From: Prunella strophiata
Taxonomy: Eukaryota; Chordata; Aves; Passeriformes; Prunellidae
Direction: 5' to 3'
Assembly: GCA_036583965.1 (NCBI GenBank)
Contig: JAZBQD010000034.1
Span: 1,488,001 to 1,552,000, forward strand
DNA length: 64,000 nt
Positions within the stretch are counted from its first letter, which is position 1; each line of letters starts with the position of its first letter. Positions 46,744 through 57,993 of the stretch are shown in pieces. The notes beneath the pieces were generated by a model. The model did not search any database and was not told where the DNA came from. It saw only the letters and a list, made by a program, of their open reading frames with translations. Both the position numbers and the translations under genes were made by a program.

Positions 46744-49700
46744 TAAGGCTTGGAAGCAGAAGCAGAGATCTATTTGAGATCTTATTCCTTGATATTTTTG
46801 GGGTCCTCCTGGAAGAGTAGCTATGCTTAGATTTTTTTTTCCTGAACACAGCAGGAAGATATCTGTCTCCAAAGATCCAAGTGGACACTAAGAGACATGG
46901 GGCTGGAGAGATAATTTCTTGTGTAATTGATTTTCTTTACATATCAAAAATCATAGGAAGGCTTGGATTGGAAGGGATCTTAAAGATCAGCCAGCTTGGA
47001 CTGGGCTTGGAGCAACCTGGGATGGTGGAAGGTGTCCCTGCCCATGGGGAATGGGATGAGCTTTGAGGTCTCTTCCAACCCAAACCATTCTGGGATTTCA
47101 CTCTGTGATCATCTCATTCTCCCTATTCAATGTAGTGATTTTTTCCCCCCCTGGTTTTGCTCACAGCTGTGCCTTGATCCCTGTGGGGTGAGCTGGCAGG
47201 ATCAGAAGCCCTGACACCACAGAATTTCCTTCCTCCTCACCACAGTCCCCTGCACAGCCCCAGTTACTGTGGGGTGGCCCAGTTGGTCTGAGGTCAGATC
47301 AGTTCCCCACTGGGATGTCCCCAAGCCAGTCTCCAGCTGAGCATTACCTGAGCTGGGGTTCTTGGCTTCAGGGCTGGGTGCTGGTGGTTGGGATGGACCT
47401 GGAACACAAGCAGAGACATGGAGGTGACATTTCCAGGCTGATGGGATCCCACAGGGAGGGTTGGAGGATGGGCCAGAAAGGAAGCCATGGTAGCCAAAGA
47501 GAGCAGAAAGGGTGAGGGGAACAAGAGATGCTGAGGAGAGGGTTTGTCCCTGATGTGGCTGTAGGGACCAGCTCCATGGATCCACTGCTGCTAGGGAACT
47601 GCTGGGCACACAGGGAGCAAAGATGAGGCAGGATCTTTCCCCAGGCTTCCTGGAACACAGCCTCACTCCCTTCTGGACTAAAGGGAGCCAAGCCAGGTCA
47701 CCCTCTGGGGCACAGTGCCCTCCATGTCCCCTGGAGGTCTGGGGGTGACTGGTGATGGGTGGGGCAGGATCCTGGGAGAAGATCCCTCAACAGATGGGAG
47801 TTTGGAATCAGGGTCCCATTTGGGGCCTCTCCCCAAATTTGCATCCCTCCATTTCCATCTGCATCCACATCCAAATAGACACACAAAGCACATCACAAGG
47901 CAGAGGTACCTGTTCCAGTGGGGGTGGAGGCGTTTCTGGGAGCTGTAGAGCCTGAAAGGAAAGAGCAGAGTGTGAGTGGTGCTGATCTGTGGTGGTCACT
48001 AATGCACTGCTGTTCTTGTTCCTTGTGGGGTTTGGGTTTTCCTCATCTTCTGTCAGAATGACTTTGAAATATGGGATTGCCCCAAAAGCATTAGCAGAAG
48101 TAGTAGCAAAGAAGTTTTACTGAGTGTAAAACTATCAGGCTCTGAGTAAATTAGTAGTGGAGTTTATCCAGCCAGGATAAATGTTCTCCTCCCTTTTGGG
48201 GGGCCACAGAAATCCATGGGGTCATTTCCTCCCTGTGAACTGTTTGCCTCAGCCCAGCCCTGGCACAGAAGGTGTCTGACCTGTGTTCTGGAGCTCTTCA
48301 GAGGTAAGACACACATCTGAACACTTTGTTCCCTTGAGACCTTAAGGAATGGATGGATGAGGTTTGTAAAGGCTTCCAGGAGCTGGTGGGACTGTTCTTC
48401 TTCCTATCCCAAGTGTCCTGGGAAACTGAAGCGTGGGGCTTTGAGTCTGGAGGGAGCTGCAGCCTCAGGAGCTGCCTTCCCTGTAGGGCTGGGTAGTCCT
48501 GCAGGTCCATACAAGGTTGTAGGTGTTCACTGGGTCCCCACTTCCTCACCTGAAAGAGGGCTTTGTTTGCTTTTCTTTTGAAATCATGACAAGGCATCCC
48601 TGCCCCAATCCCTCACATTTCCTACTCTCAGCATCTGGGATGTTTTCCTGTAAGCCCCAGCTCCTGGGGTCCTGTGCTTATGGAGTCACAGAGCAGAGTA
48701 TTTTGGCTTGGAAGGGAACTTTGAAGGTCATCTAGTCCAACCCCAAGGGTTAGATGAGATGCCAATTAAAGATGCTGCCCTTGAAAATGGGAGAAAGAAA
48801 TGTCCCACACTCGAGGACAAGACCTGAAAAATGTAAATACACTTTAAATGCTCAAATCTACCTCAGCTGCTTTAACTTTGGGAAGGTGACTTTGAGTCTG
48901 TCATTGCTGGAATGTACATCCTAATTGGGATTTTCAAATGGTTATTGCTGGTGACCCTGGTGCTCTCCGTGGTTAAGTTTAATGAAAGAAATGACACTCC
49001 AGGTACAGAAAGCAGCTGAGTCTGACTGCCCTGGTGATCCATCTCACCAGAGTCCCACGGGAGAAAAAGGATTTGGACAGAAAGGGACAGCAGGGAAGGT
49101 TGAATCCTTCCAGCACACTGTCCCCTCATGGTGCCTCTGGGCTCTGTGGTGGGAGCAGTGCCTTTGCAGGGGTGCAGGGGAGGGTCCAGCCAGGCAGCAC
49201 CAGTCAGGGCACAGCAGTGCCTGTTTTCAGCCAGAAGCTGCTCTCCTGGAAGGAAATGCTCCTTGGGAGGGTGAGGAGGCCCTGGCACAGGGTGCCCAGA
49301 GCAGCTGTGGCTGCCCCTGGATCCCTGGCAGTGTCCCAGGCCAGGTTGGACAGGGCTTGGAGCAGCCTGGGAGAGTGGAAGGTGTCCCTGCCCATGGCAG
49401 GGGTGGGATGAGATGAGCTTCAGGGTCCATCCCAGCCCAAACCACTCTGTGATTCCAGGATTTGATGCCAGGAGCTGTAGGGGTGATGTAGATGAACTCT
49501 GGGGGGGTTCATGAGTTGCTGGTGCCTGGGGAGGCTGAGGGTCCAGGCAGGGAGGGGTGTCTGGAAGGAGACCCTGAGCACTGAGCCTGGCTCTGGCTCA
49601 GAGCTCACCCTCAGCACCCTCTGGGTGTAGCGAGTTCCTGATTGATCTCATTTTCCTCATGGAATTGCTCTGGAGCCATAATTGTTTTTGTGTCTGAGGC

Positions 49701-52700
49701 TTTATGACAATGATCCCAGCCAGACAGGAAGTGTGTAAACCATGGTGAATACATAATAAAATGTAGTTTATTCTCAGACACAGCTTGGCTGTGAAAATCA
49801 GACTGGACTTTTCAGACCTTTTCCATAATTTTCTCTCCTAATTTACTGGGCATCAGGCTGGGAAAACTGTCCTGTTCAATCCATGAAAGAGGAGACAGGA
49901 TCAGATCTTTAATCACACAGAGAGGAAGGGACTGGTTGATTTTCTAACTCTGTTTGGAGCAGGATCAGGAACTAAGGACATTTATGTGCAGCAAGGAAAA
50001 GGGAGGCTGGGGAATAGGAACCAGCCTTAGCACATGGCTAGAGAGGTGCTAGGAGTGATTATGTTGGAGAATTTATGGGATATCCTTCCCTGGGGGTTTT
50101 GAAGAGCAACTTAAAAGAGCATCAGGGTGATGCCTCAGGTTTTAGCTTTTCTATTTTTTCAGATTCTGTGCTGCTTTAGTGTGTGGGTCTGGGCTTCATA
50201 TTAGGGGATGGTGAGCTCTCTGCACAGAGCAGGGATACAAAACAATTCCTGCTCTAGCTGGGGACCAAGGACAAATGATCCAAATCTCAGGCCCAAGAGC
50301 ATAAACAATATGGACTGAAGAGAGAAAAACAAGCAGGATGGGACTTCATGGGCTGGATCTGTAACTGGACAATGAACTCCAAGGTGCAAATGGAGCAGAA
50401 CTGATCAAAGTGAGAGACCCCATGACCAGTGTCCATTTTGTGCCCATTTTGGTTCATCTTGGGTGTAGCCCTGGCTGGGCTCTTGTGCTGCCCAAGTTTG
50501 ATCCATTGAGGCCTTTTAATAAATCCCTACTTTATTCTTTAGCTCTGTCTGGTCTCTGTTCTAGGTCAGCCTTCCCAAGGCATCAGAGGAGTAAGAGACA
50601 TGGTTATGGGCAGCTGTACCATCACCTACTAAATTAATTAATATCATGGGAAATAAAGAATGTTTTAGGCACATGTTTGCCCTTCCTCAAGAGGTAGAGA
50701 TGCTTCTTTTGAGGAAGGGGGATGATTCTGTGTGTTGGTTTGCAAATGCTTTAAGATTCTCTCTACATTCTGCACAAAAAATAACGTGCTGAGATCATCA
50801 TGGGGGTCAATATCCTTCAGCAGCTGCCAGACTCAAACAGCTCCTCTTTCTCCAAAATTCCCTTGAAGGACCCATTGCCATGTTTTCCTGTGGGGAGAAA
50901 TAGCTGTGGCACACTTATGGAAATGTTCGCAGGTGCTTTTTCATGGACATGGTGGAAGCACCCAGAAATGCTGGAGAAAGAGCTGCTGTCTGCACTCAGC
51001 CTTTGCTGAGAAATCTGAAAGCTTGAACAGAGCCTCTGGGGATGGGAGGAAACTGAGGGCGAGAGAGGTGACATTGCCCTGCTCTGCCATCTCTGATGGA
51101 ACAATCCATGGGCCAGCTCCAGCATCCCTTGGACAGGAGGAAATGATTGCACTCAACACTTTCTTCACTGCAGCTCATCCTGTCACTGAGAGTCACACTG
51201 GAGACCTTCTGAAGTTCTCTGTTTGCAAACCTAAACCTTGTGGTTATTGTAAAAAAGATGAAAAAGCAGTTTTTTTCCCACTGCTCAGTTCCCATAGTTC
51301 CTGTGGCTGGGCTGATGCTTGCTCTGCTCTGGAGAGGCTGAGGGCTGGAGATCCCTTCTGGCATTCTGCTCCGGAATAAACGGCCCTGCCTTCTCTAAAC
51401 ACATCCACACTCCATTTCAAAGTGCAGCAGGCCTGGCTCTGGCTTCTGACTGCTGCTGCTTGTTGTGCCTTCCCTGCCAACTCAAATAAGCAAAAGCCCT
51501 GTTCTATTGGGTGTTTTCTTTTGGGGAAGCTGCTCAGCACCCCCAGTCCCAAAGGAGCAGGATGGATCTGTGCAAGGCAGTATGAGACCAAGCTCCCATT
51601 GTGGGGCTGGGCAGCAGGATGGGGTGAACACAACACGGCACGTGTCACAGCTCCCTGCAGATATCCCAGGGGACCCTGGAGTTGGACACCATTCCCTCCC
51701 AGAGCTGCTGCCAGCACGGAGAGCCCTGGCTGCAGAAACAGCTCCCAGCAATAATCAGGACACGGCCGGCGCAGCTGGAATTGCAGTAAACATCAAAGCC
51801 CTTCCACAAGGGCAAGCACTGCCAAGGAGCTCGTTGCGTGTTTGGGTGCAAAGGATTTACAGCTGGATTGTGCAGTCCTGGGTGGAGCCTGGGAGCTGCC
51901 TGAGGGATTTACGATGGGAAATGCGGCTTTGGGCTCGTGCTGTCATGGGAAAGTCCCAGTGAGCCACCGCAGCTGCAGGGCTGCACAGGAGCACGTCGGG
52001 GCTGGGGCTGCACAGGAGCATGTCAGGGCTGGGGCTGCACAGGAGCATGTTGGGGCTGCACAGGAGCACGTCAGGGCTGCAGCTTCACAGGAGCACATCG
52101 GGGTTGGGGCTGCACTCGGTGCTCGCTGCTTTCCCGTTAATTTTTCCAAAGGGTAAACAGGAGAATTCTGGATTTCTGTTTCTGGCAGTTGTTTTTCTGT
52201 GGGGCTAGGTGTGTCTAGACTGACCTGGAGCCTTCTCTCACAGCAGCTGAGATACTCCCAAAGCCAGCACCTCACCCCACTCACTCCTTAGCACAAAGAG
52301 GGTGATATCAACCAAAAGACAGGTGAATTTTAGGTATTTCTGATTTGGTATTATTTTTGGCAATTGGACGCATTTAAAGCATGTTTTTTCCAGCTGCTGA
52401 CCAAAGAGAGGGACTATTTTAAACCCCCAAACTTTGCCAGGGCCTCCTATAGAGACCTGAGCCAGTTGTTGGAAAGGTTTCAGCAGGGTTTAGATCAGGC
52501 TCAAGACAGGCTTGTGGTGTCCAGCCTGTGTTCATGAAGGGCTGGAGTCACTGGGGAGGACCTCTGGCACTGGTGTGGAGTCACAGGGACTGCTCCTGTC
52601 CACTCAGAGCTGCTGATGGGGAGGGAGCATCTATTCCCAGTGACAAGGAACCCTGGACTTGTCCCTTCCCTGGCAGTTTTGGGGGATGTCCCACCTGCAG

Positions 52701-55700
52701 AGCCCATGGGGCAGGGCTGCACCTCTGTGTCACCCTGTGCTTGAAAACACTTTCAGAAAAGAGATCCAGCAAGCTAAAAATAGGCTTTGCAACTCAGATA
52801 CTGGCACTTCTGTCAGATGTCCCAAGACAAAAAAAATACCAACCACTTAACACTGGTGCAGCTGTTTCCTGGGTGAAACACGGCAGCAGTGAGCAGCAAT
52901 TCTTAGGACTTCCACATGGAAAAAAAATCCTCTCTTAGGAAACCTGGAAAGCAGAGAGTTCAGCCAAAGCCTAGGTCCTGTTTTATTAAGTGCCTAATTA
53001 AGGTGACTCTGCCTTGAGGGTCTCAGAGCAGAACAGGTGGGGTGGGAATTGTGGAGGAGAGAGAGGAAAAGTGTTGTCCTGCAGGGTGGATAACTGACAG
53101 CCCAATCAGGGCCAGATCCACAGAAGTGTTCAAGGGCCTAATTCCCAAATGGCATGGGGGGGTTGGCAACTGGCTGCCAAATTGTTCTGAATGGTAATGA
53201 CTCAGTCAAAGTGTTGTGGAAAGTTTAGAGAGCCGGGAATTAATCCCGGATCTCATCAGCAATTAAAATTAATCGTTGCCTTCCTCTGCCCGTCCTCAAG
53301 GGTTGGGCCTGGGCATCCTCTCCAAGCACCACATTCCCTGCTCCTCTCTGGTGAGGCCAGTCTGGAAGCAGATCTTAGTGGGAGGCAATTAAAACCCACT
53401 TGGATGGAGAAACAACTCGGTAGACAAACAATGTGGGGAAGCTGTGAGCACAGAGCAGCTCTGCTGCACCCCTGTGCTGCCCAGGGCTGGTTTTTCCATG
53501 TGAAGGGCTTGTTCCTGGAAGGAAAAGCAGCCTGGCTTTTCTCCTGGCTGCACCACCCCTGCTCCACCAGGCTGCTGCTCCATCACCCTCCCAGCTGCTC
53601 GCTGGTTCCAGTTTCCTCCTGCCCTGCTTATTTTAGAGCTCTGGGTTTGCTCCTGGTGATGTGGGTCCTGTCCTTCTCCTGGCCATGCTGCTCCTCAGGT
53701 TAGGAGCTGGGTCTGGGATTTTGGAGGGGAAATCACTCTGTGTTCAGTACAAATGAAAAATGGGGGCACCACCAATCCAGGCTTGATGAGACTCAGAGCC
53801 CAGCCTGTGCTTTTTGCCTACAGCTTTTTTATAATATTATTTATTAGCAGAGCTCAAAACACTTTACAGAGCAGACTTTCCAAGTTTCTTCCCAAACTGA
53901 TTATTCTTTCCAGGGATTCTGAGATTGCCCAGGTTTATTTGAGTGCTGCTCTGTGGTGTTTGTGAACCACCAAGTAGGAATGTGATCTGCTGGGACTGGT
54001 TCAGGAGACAAGGTGTGGAAGAGGGCTGGTGGCTAAGGGATTTCTTACAATTCCTGTTCTTTCCACCTGCTTTTCTTGAGTGTCCTGGCTTGAGTGCCAG
54101 GGGAGCACTTGAAAGATAACCCTGCTTGGAGGAGGTTCCAGTCTCACAGAAGCAACAGCTACAGGCCAGGTAAAGCATCGTTGGCCTGACAATTCATCTG
54201 ACTCCAGATTTTCAGTGAATGACCCAGGTTTTACTTCCCACATTTCCTAACTCTTCATGTATCCCCCAATCTCATATCCCCACAGTGTGGGCAGCAGGGC
54301 AGGGGAGGTTCTGCCCCTCTGCCCTGCTTGGGTGAGGGGCAGAGCTGTCCCTCCTTCAGCTTAAGGACATTCCCTGTGTCCTGTCCCTCCATGCCTTGTC
54401 CCCAGTCCCTCTCCAGCTCTCCTGGAGCCCCTTTAGGCCCTGGCAGGGGCTCTGAGCTCTCCCTGGAGCTTTCCCTTCCCCAGGTGAGCACCCCCAGCTC
54501 TCCCAGGCTGGCTCCATGGCAGAGCTGCTCCATCCCTCTGACCACCCTGGTGCCTGCTCTGGACTCAGATGGGAGCTCCTCCCTTGTGGAGGTGGTTGGG
54601 TCGTGCTGGGTGGGCTCCTCTGGGAACTGGGGCCAGGAGAGCTCCCAGCTGGGACTTTGCTGCTGCTGCAGAAGCCCCAGCTCCCTTCTCCAGCCTGGCT
54701 TCCCAGCAGGAATGTTCCTGGCTTTGGGACACCTGCACCATCTCCTGCAAGGACACCTGTTGTTGACTCACCTATTGTAAATTCCAGAATTCCTGGAAGC
54801 TGCTGCAGTCAGATCTGCAGAGTCACCGAGGGGTTTCATGTTACCAAAGGGAGCAGTTTGTTGTGTGAACAAACATTTCTCCAAACCACCTCCTGCTTTC
54901 TCTTCCTTGTTCACCACCTCAGGGCTGGGCTGGCCTCGCCCTTGGCTGAGAAATCTGCTTTGGGATGCCCTGGTTTGAGGATGCAAGTCTGGAATCTGGG
55001 TGCCTGTCCTTTAGCTGCACCCCATCTTTTTGATTATATCAAAAATATATCTCAAAACACATGTCTGCTTTTGGAATATCACATTTCTTGTGGCATTATC
55101 CATCCACAGGCTGTGGCACAGATAAGGAGAGCAGTGGATGGAACAACAACAGTGGGAAATCCTGCTGGGTTTTCATCAGCTTTGAGGAGGAATTTTTTCA
55201 GTGGAATTCTTTTGTCTGGAAAATGCCTGCCCATTGTAATGGAAAGGGTCTATAGGAAGAGGTTTGTTTGGACAAATTTTCTGCTAAGTGTTTCTAGAGG
55301 GAGGAAAACCAAATTGGAAATGTGCCAGACCTTCCAATTCAGCAATTTCAAAATAACAGTTTGAACTTCCCTTATTTGAGCCTTCCTTCAGAAATAACCA
55401 TGAGAATGGAGAAATTTAATTTAGGAAATGATGAATTAATAAAATACTGAATTTGCACCAGGCAAAAGCAAGAAAGGCCTGTGTGGGACCAGGCAGGTGT
55501 TGGTGTCAACAGCATCACTCTGTCCTCTCAAAGCTGATTCTGTGTCTCCTCAAGGTTACATCCATCTCCCCCAGGGCAGGGAGCCTTGTTCCAAAGCCCC
55601 TAATTCCCTTTTCCAGCTGCTGGTGTGCTGGGAAACCAGCAGAGCCCGACTGCCCCTCTCCTAAGCTGCTGCTTTGCCTTGTGTAGAAGCTTCCCCCAGG

Positions 55701-57121
55701 GCCTCACCACCTTTGGGACTTGCTGTAAAATCAAAAATGAAATTAAAAAGCCATGTTGGGGCTGTTGGATCAGCGCAGAAGAGGGAGGCAGGACATTCCA
55801 GGGAAGGCTGGTTTGGTGGGAGAGGTGTGATGGTGCTGTGACCATGGAGGGGGACAGTCCCTGCCCTCTGATTTTAGACAGGTGGCTTGGAGAGGACAGA
55901 GTGATGCTGGTGGGACTGAAGGATGGCGGGTGGCATCCCTTCCACCTGGTGCTGCAGCAGCCAGGTGCTCCTGGGAGCTGGAATTCTGGAATTCTGGGCA
56001 GTGCCTCTGGGATTGCCACTCCATGGATCCTGGCGTGGTGCAGCCCAGCCAGGGCAGGGGCCTGACCCCCTCTGTGCCATTGCTGTCCCATAAAAGCCCT
56101 TCCAAGCAGTTTTAAGAGGGAAAGCAGCGTTCTGGGTGGGCATTAAGGAGTGTCACAGGGTGGCCAAGGCACTCAAAGCCCCTTGATGTGATCCTTGCTC
56201 TGATCCCAGGCACAAATCCCCCCTCTGCTGAAGGCAGCAGTGTTGCTCTCTAATGAAGAGAGAAAATTTCCAATCCATGTGCTCTTATTTCTTGGAATTA
56301 TACAGCTACAAACTGAATTGCTTTCTATATTCTCCGGAATGAGATGATCTTTCCTTTCCAACACAAACCATTCTATGATTCTCTGCCTTTTAAAAATCCC
56401 ATTATTACCAGCACAGTGGCTGTAACCCGAGGCAGCTTCTATGGTTTAATGATAAAACCTCGGAGTTGGAGACACATTATTTTATATTCCTTTGAATGTA
56501 TTCCAGCTCCCAGCTACTACAGCTGTCAGCAAGGCAAGAGGGGCCTGACAATGCAGGGAAAAGCAACCTGTCATCCTTTGGAGCAGGAAACCAGCTCCTT
56601 CATCCCACACCTTGACTCAGATGGGAAAGAGAAGTTAAAGAATAATTACCCCAAAGCAGCAGAATTATTACAGCAAGGACGAGATGTGCTCTGCATGAGC
56701 CTTGCACGTGGGCTTTGTATTGATACTAATGAGAGCAAAAAGTGCAAATAAAAAGTATTCTTGAGGAAAACAATGTCCTGTACATTGAAACATTCCACCT
56801 TAACTCTTATTTGACAAAAGTCACTTACTCCAAACGCCTCAGCACAAACGCTCCTTTCATTAACCTGCACTTTGTATTCCAGCAGTGCCAAACAAACCCT
56901 GTAAACCTGACAAAGCCATGTTCTCCTCGCTGCCACCCCTGAACTGCAAGGCTGAGCTTTCCAGCGGCAGCTCCCAGCCTCTGCCTGGCTCACTTTGGAG
57001 CTCCCCGTGGAGCCGGGCCCCCCAACCCCCCGTCCAGCCTCGTGTCCCCGGGGTGTGCGGAGCACTCACCTGGGAGCAGCAGGAGGAGCCAGAGCAGTGG
57101 ATGGAGGGACGGGAGCAGCAT
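39682..57121 (-). CDS. ECSCR: ECSCR, endothelial type I membrane protein, eleven coding exons (span includes introns)
   Basis: The minus-strand exons are 57070-57121, 47910-47951, 47348-47398, 45907-46023, 45402-45455, 43570-43617, 42925-43023, 42038-42136, 41442-41478, 40219-40318 and 39682-39690. They join without a frame error to 235 residues. A signal peptide (MLLPSLHPLLWLLLLLPG) is followed by a Ser/Thr/Pro-rich mucin-like ectodomain to about residue 150, with NAS, NTT and NSS sequons. The membrane segment VISFVVILIVVVIILVSVVS is followed by LRFKC. The cytoplasmic tail has GNSITLISMKNINTNN and ends SEKVL. The membrane segment and tail closely match mammalian ECSCR, known for endothelial migration, apoptosis sensitivity and VEGF-receptor signalling. 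The ectodomain is diverged, as expected for mucin-like sequence. Position between DNAJC18 and SMIM33 agrees with synteny. Confidence 0.93.
40219..40318 (-). CDS. ECSCR: ECSCR coding exon 10 (cytoplasmic tail)
   Basis: Encodes (S)CSADTSQKGNSITLISMKNI then NTNNSMSYPPSEK. Donor AAAAG|GTTTCC is weak, but the downstream exon confirms it. Confidence 0.9.
40366..40512 (-). mobile_element. CR1 LINE 3' end in ECSCR intron 9
   Basis: The plus strand reads AATCACAGAATCACAGAGTC, CATTGAGTCCAACCTTTGAG and GGACACCTCCAGGGACAAA. Confidence 0.85.
41442..41478 (-). CDS. ECSCR: ECSCR coding exon 9
   Basis: A 37-base exon encoding DKQKPGTSMVSE(S). It shifts the phase from 1 to 2. The human tail has KPGSSGLSES at this place. 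Confidence 0.88.
42038..42136 (-). CDS. ECSCR: ECSCR coding exon 8 (transmembrane)
   Basis: Encodes (G)VISFVVILIVVVIILVSVV then SLRFKCNHSKDSE. This is the most conserved part of the protein and the anchor for identification. Confidence 0.96.
42632..42815 (-). mobile_element. CR1 LINE 3' end in ECSCR intron 7
   Basis: The plus strand reads CCTGAAATGGTTTGGGCTGG, CCATGGCAGGGACACCTCCC and CCCTGTGCCAGGGCCTCATG, a reversed CR1 terminus close to exon 7. Confidence 0.85.
42925..43023 (-). CDS. ECSCR: ECSCR coding exon 7
   Basis: Encodes (G)TSEPITPTPNSSSQLPEPTP then TDEKSPLTVAAFG. The juxtamembrane LTVAAFG matches mammalian ECSCR. Confidence 0.93.
43570..43617 (-). CDS. ECSCR: ECSCR coding exon 6
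   Basis: A 48-base phase 1-1 exon encoding (G)QDPMRNENTTTSAIQG, with an NTT sequon. Confidence 0.85.
43618..45401 (-). other. ECSCR intron 5, nothing else seen
   Basis: Ordinary A/T-balanced DNA without recognisable repeat or exon. Confidence 0.6.
45402..45455 (-). CDS. ECSCR: ECSCR coding exon 5
   Basis: A 54-base phase 1-1 exon encoding DDKSSGNRSMAAPSQPPRG. Acceptor TTATCTAG, donor GAG|GTACTT. Confidence 0.82.
45907..46023 (-). CDS. ECSCR: ECSCR coding exon 4 (Thr-rich)
   Basis: A 117-base phase 1-1 exon encoding EPSVKSTPPTKLSLTSVGQ then a Thr-rich mucin-like segment TTTAKPSPTTTTTLTATTER, a likely O-glycosylation region. Confidence 0.88.
46697..46742. repeat. Homopolymer of 46 T
   Basis: Uninterrupted T run in ECSCR intron 3. 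It may be the poly(A) tail of a minus-strand retrocopy, but I recognise no body beside it. The length is likely to vary between individuals or with sequencing. Confidence 0.95.
46955..47110 (+). mobile_element. CR1 LINE 3' end
   Basis: Reads CTTGGAGCAACCTGGGATGG, TGGAAGGTGTCCCTGCCCAT and CTTCCAACCCAAACCATTCT with a terminal TCTGTGAT. Confidence 0.88.
47348..47398 (-). CDS. ECSCR: ECSCR coding exon 3
   Basis: A 51-base phase 1-1 exon encoding (G)PSQPPAPSPEAKNPSSG. Acceptor TGTTCCAG, donor CAG|GTAATG. Confidence 0.83.
47910..47951 (-). CDS. ECSCR: ECSCR coding exon 2
   Basis: A 42-base phase 1-1 exon encoding (G)STAPRNASTPTGTG with an NAS sequon. It joins directly in phase to the signal-peptide exon. 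Confidence 0.82.
48678..48760 (-). mobile_element. CR1 LINE 3' terminus
   Basis: The plus strand reads TGGCTTGGAAGGGAACTTTG and GTCATCTAGTCCAACCCCAA, the reversed CR1 end. Confidence 0.8.
49256..49460 (+). mobile_element. CR1 LINE 3' end
   Basis: Reads CCCTGGCACAGGGTGCCCAG, GTGGAAGGTGTCCCTGCCCA and CCAAACCACTCTGTGATTCC. Confidence 0.9.
50127..50582 (+). mobile_element. Solo LTR of an endogenous retrovirus-like element, copy A
   Basis: About 456 bp that match 57994-58438 in reverse complement. It begins (T)GTGATGCCTCAGGTTTTAGC and ends CTTCCCAAGGCA, so it has TG...CA termini. An AATAAA lies near 50519, followed by a T-rich CTTTATTCTTTAGCTCTGTC region, as in an LTR R/U5. Flanks TCAGG (left) and TCAGA (right) look like a 5-bp target duplication with one change. 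No internal viral genes are present. It lies in ECSCR intron 1. Confidence 0.75.
51980..52112. repeat. Short minisatellite in ECSCR intron 1
   Basis: About five imperfect units of 22-31 bp based on GGGGCTGCACAGGAGCAYGT. Confidence 0.85.
54298..54500 (-). mobile_element. CR1 LINE internal fragment
   Basis: Reverse complement of the CR1 stretch seen at 15312-15450, for example GACATTCCCTGTGTCCTGTC and GCAGGGGCTCTGAGCTCTCC. Confidence 0.75.
57070..57121 (-). CDS. ECSCR: ECSCR coding exon 1 (signal peptide)
   Basis: ATG at 57119-57121 encodes MLLPSLHPLLWLLLLLPG, a clear signal peptide. Donor CCAG|GTGAGT, phase 1, fits exon 2. Confidence 0.85.
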
Positions 57122-57993
57122 CTCCGCGCTGCTCTGCGCCTCGCCGAGCCTCTGGCCATCCCGGGAGGGACCCGAGCAGCGATTCGCCTGCCTGGGCTGA
57201 CTCTCGCACGGCTTCCTGTTAAAGAATAGGAGGAAACGGGCTCAATCCACAGGGGAACTGTGTTTTTCAGCCCATTATGGCCGGGGAGGATGTGAGCCAT
57301 CGCTCACCGGCGGCAGAGGAAACCTCGCCGGGCTCTGCCGGGGTTGGGCTCCCGCTCGCAGGGATGCCCTGCTCCGGGCCTCAGCGGCTTCCCTTAGGGC
57401 TTTTTGGGAGGTGTTTTGTGTGTGGTGCGATGTGCCCCAGCTCCCATCCCCCCCACATCAGCCTCCCTGGGGTAAGAGCTGCTGGAGGAGCCTCCCTGCC
57501 ACCTGAGAGGGGGTTTCTTACACATCCCTGAGCAATTTAGGAATAACTGCTCCTTGTGGGGCCAGGGTAGCTCAGCACCTGTCTGCCCTGTACCCTGTGC
57601 AGCTCCTGTGAGTCTGGCTGCTGGGACATGCCAGCTTTGGGATGGTGGCCTTGGGATGGTGCCTTTGGGATGGTGCCTTTGGGATGGTGGCCTTTGGGAT
57701 GCTCCTCTTCAGGCAGCACAGCCTCCCTCCCTGCAGGACACACAGCACATGCTGGGCTTGGACCTACCCCATCCCCAGTTGCTGGAGCAGGGCAGGAACT
57801 GGCAAACTGGGCTGGTTCTGCCCCCATGCAGCCTGAGGGGTTCAGGCATTTGTTTTCTTGGCCCTGACCTGGTGTTGTGCTGCTCTGTGCAGGTCCAGCC
57901 TGTCACAGTGTGAACCCCAGAGGTTCTGGTTTATCCTGTGCTGGGTGTCAGTGGTGTTTGCAGCAGGAGAAGCATTTTAGTGTCCCCACCTGG
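57122..57993. promoter_or_regulatory. ECSCR 5' UTR and promoter region
   Basis: GC-rich DNA upstream of exon 1, CpG-bearing between about 57000 and 57360. A small 16-bp tandem repeat lies at 57636-57701. I identified no TATA box. Confidence 0.45.
57636..57701. repeat. Short tandem repeat, about four 16-17-bp units
   Basis: Units of TTTGGGATGGTGGCC or TTTGGGATGGTGCC in the ECSCR upstream region. Confidence 0.85.

Larger units (their letters stand above)
47952..57069 (-). other. ECSCR intron 1, 9.1 kb
   Basis: Contains CR1 ends (48678-48760, 49256-49460, 54298-54500, 56330-56385), a solo LTR (50127-50582) and a small minisatellite (51980-52112). No coding exon is needed and none is recognised, though very short mucin-like exons could be missed. 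Confidence 0.7.

Noticed and set aside
54255..54780. Open frames on both strands near 54.3-54.8 kb as a possible extra ECSCR exon
   Set aside because: The sequence overlaps a CR1 fragment, and ECSCR exons 1 and 2 already join in phase.
52100..57069. Search for a complete endogenous retrovirus between the two LTR copies
   Set aside because: The copies face opposite ways, each has its own target-site-like flanks, and no gag, pol or env-like frame lies between them.
57636..57701. Short TTTGGGATGG repeat as a regulatory element of ECSCR
   Set aside because: It is only about four imperfect units with no recognised factor motif, so it is listed as a repeat only.
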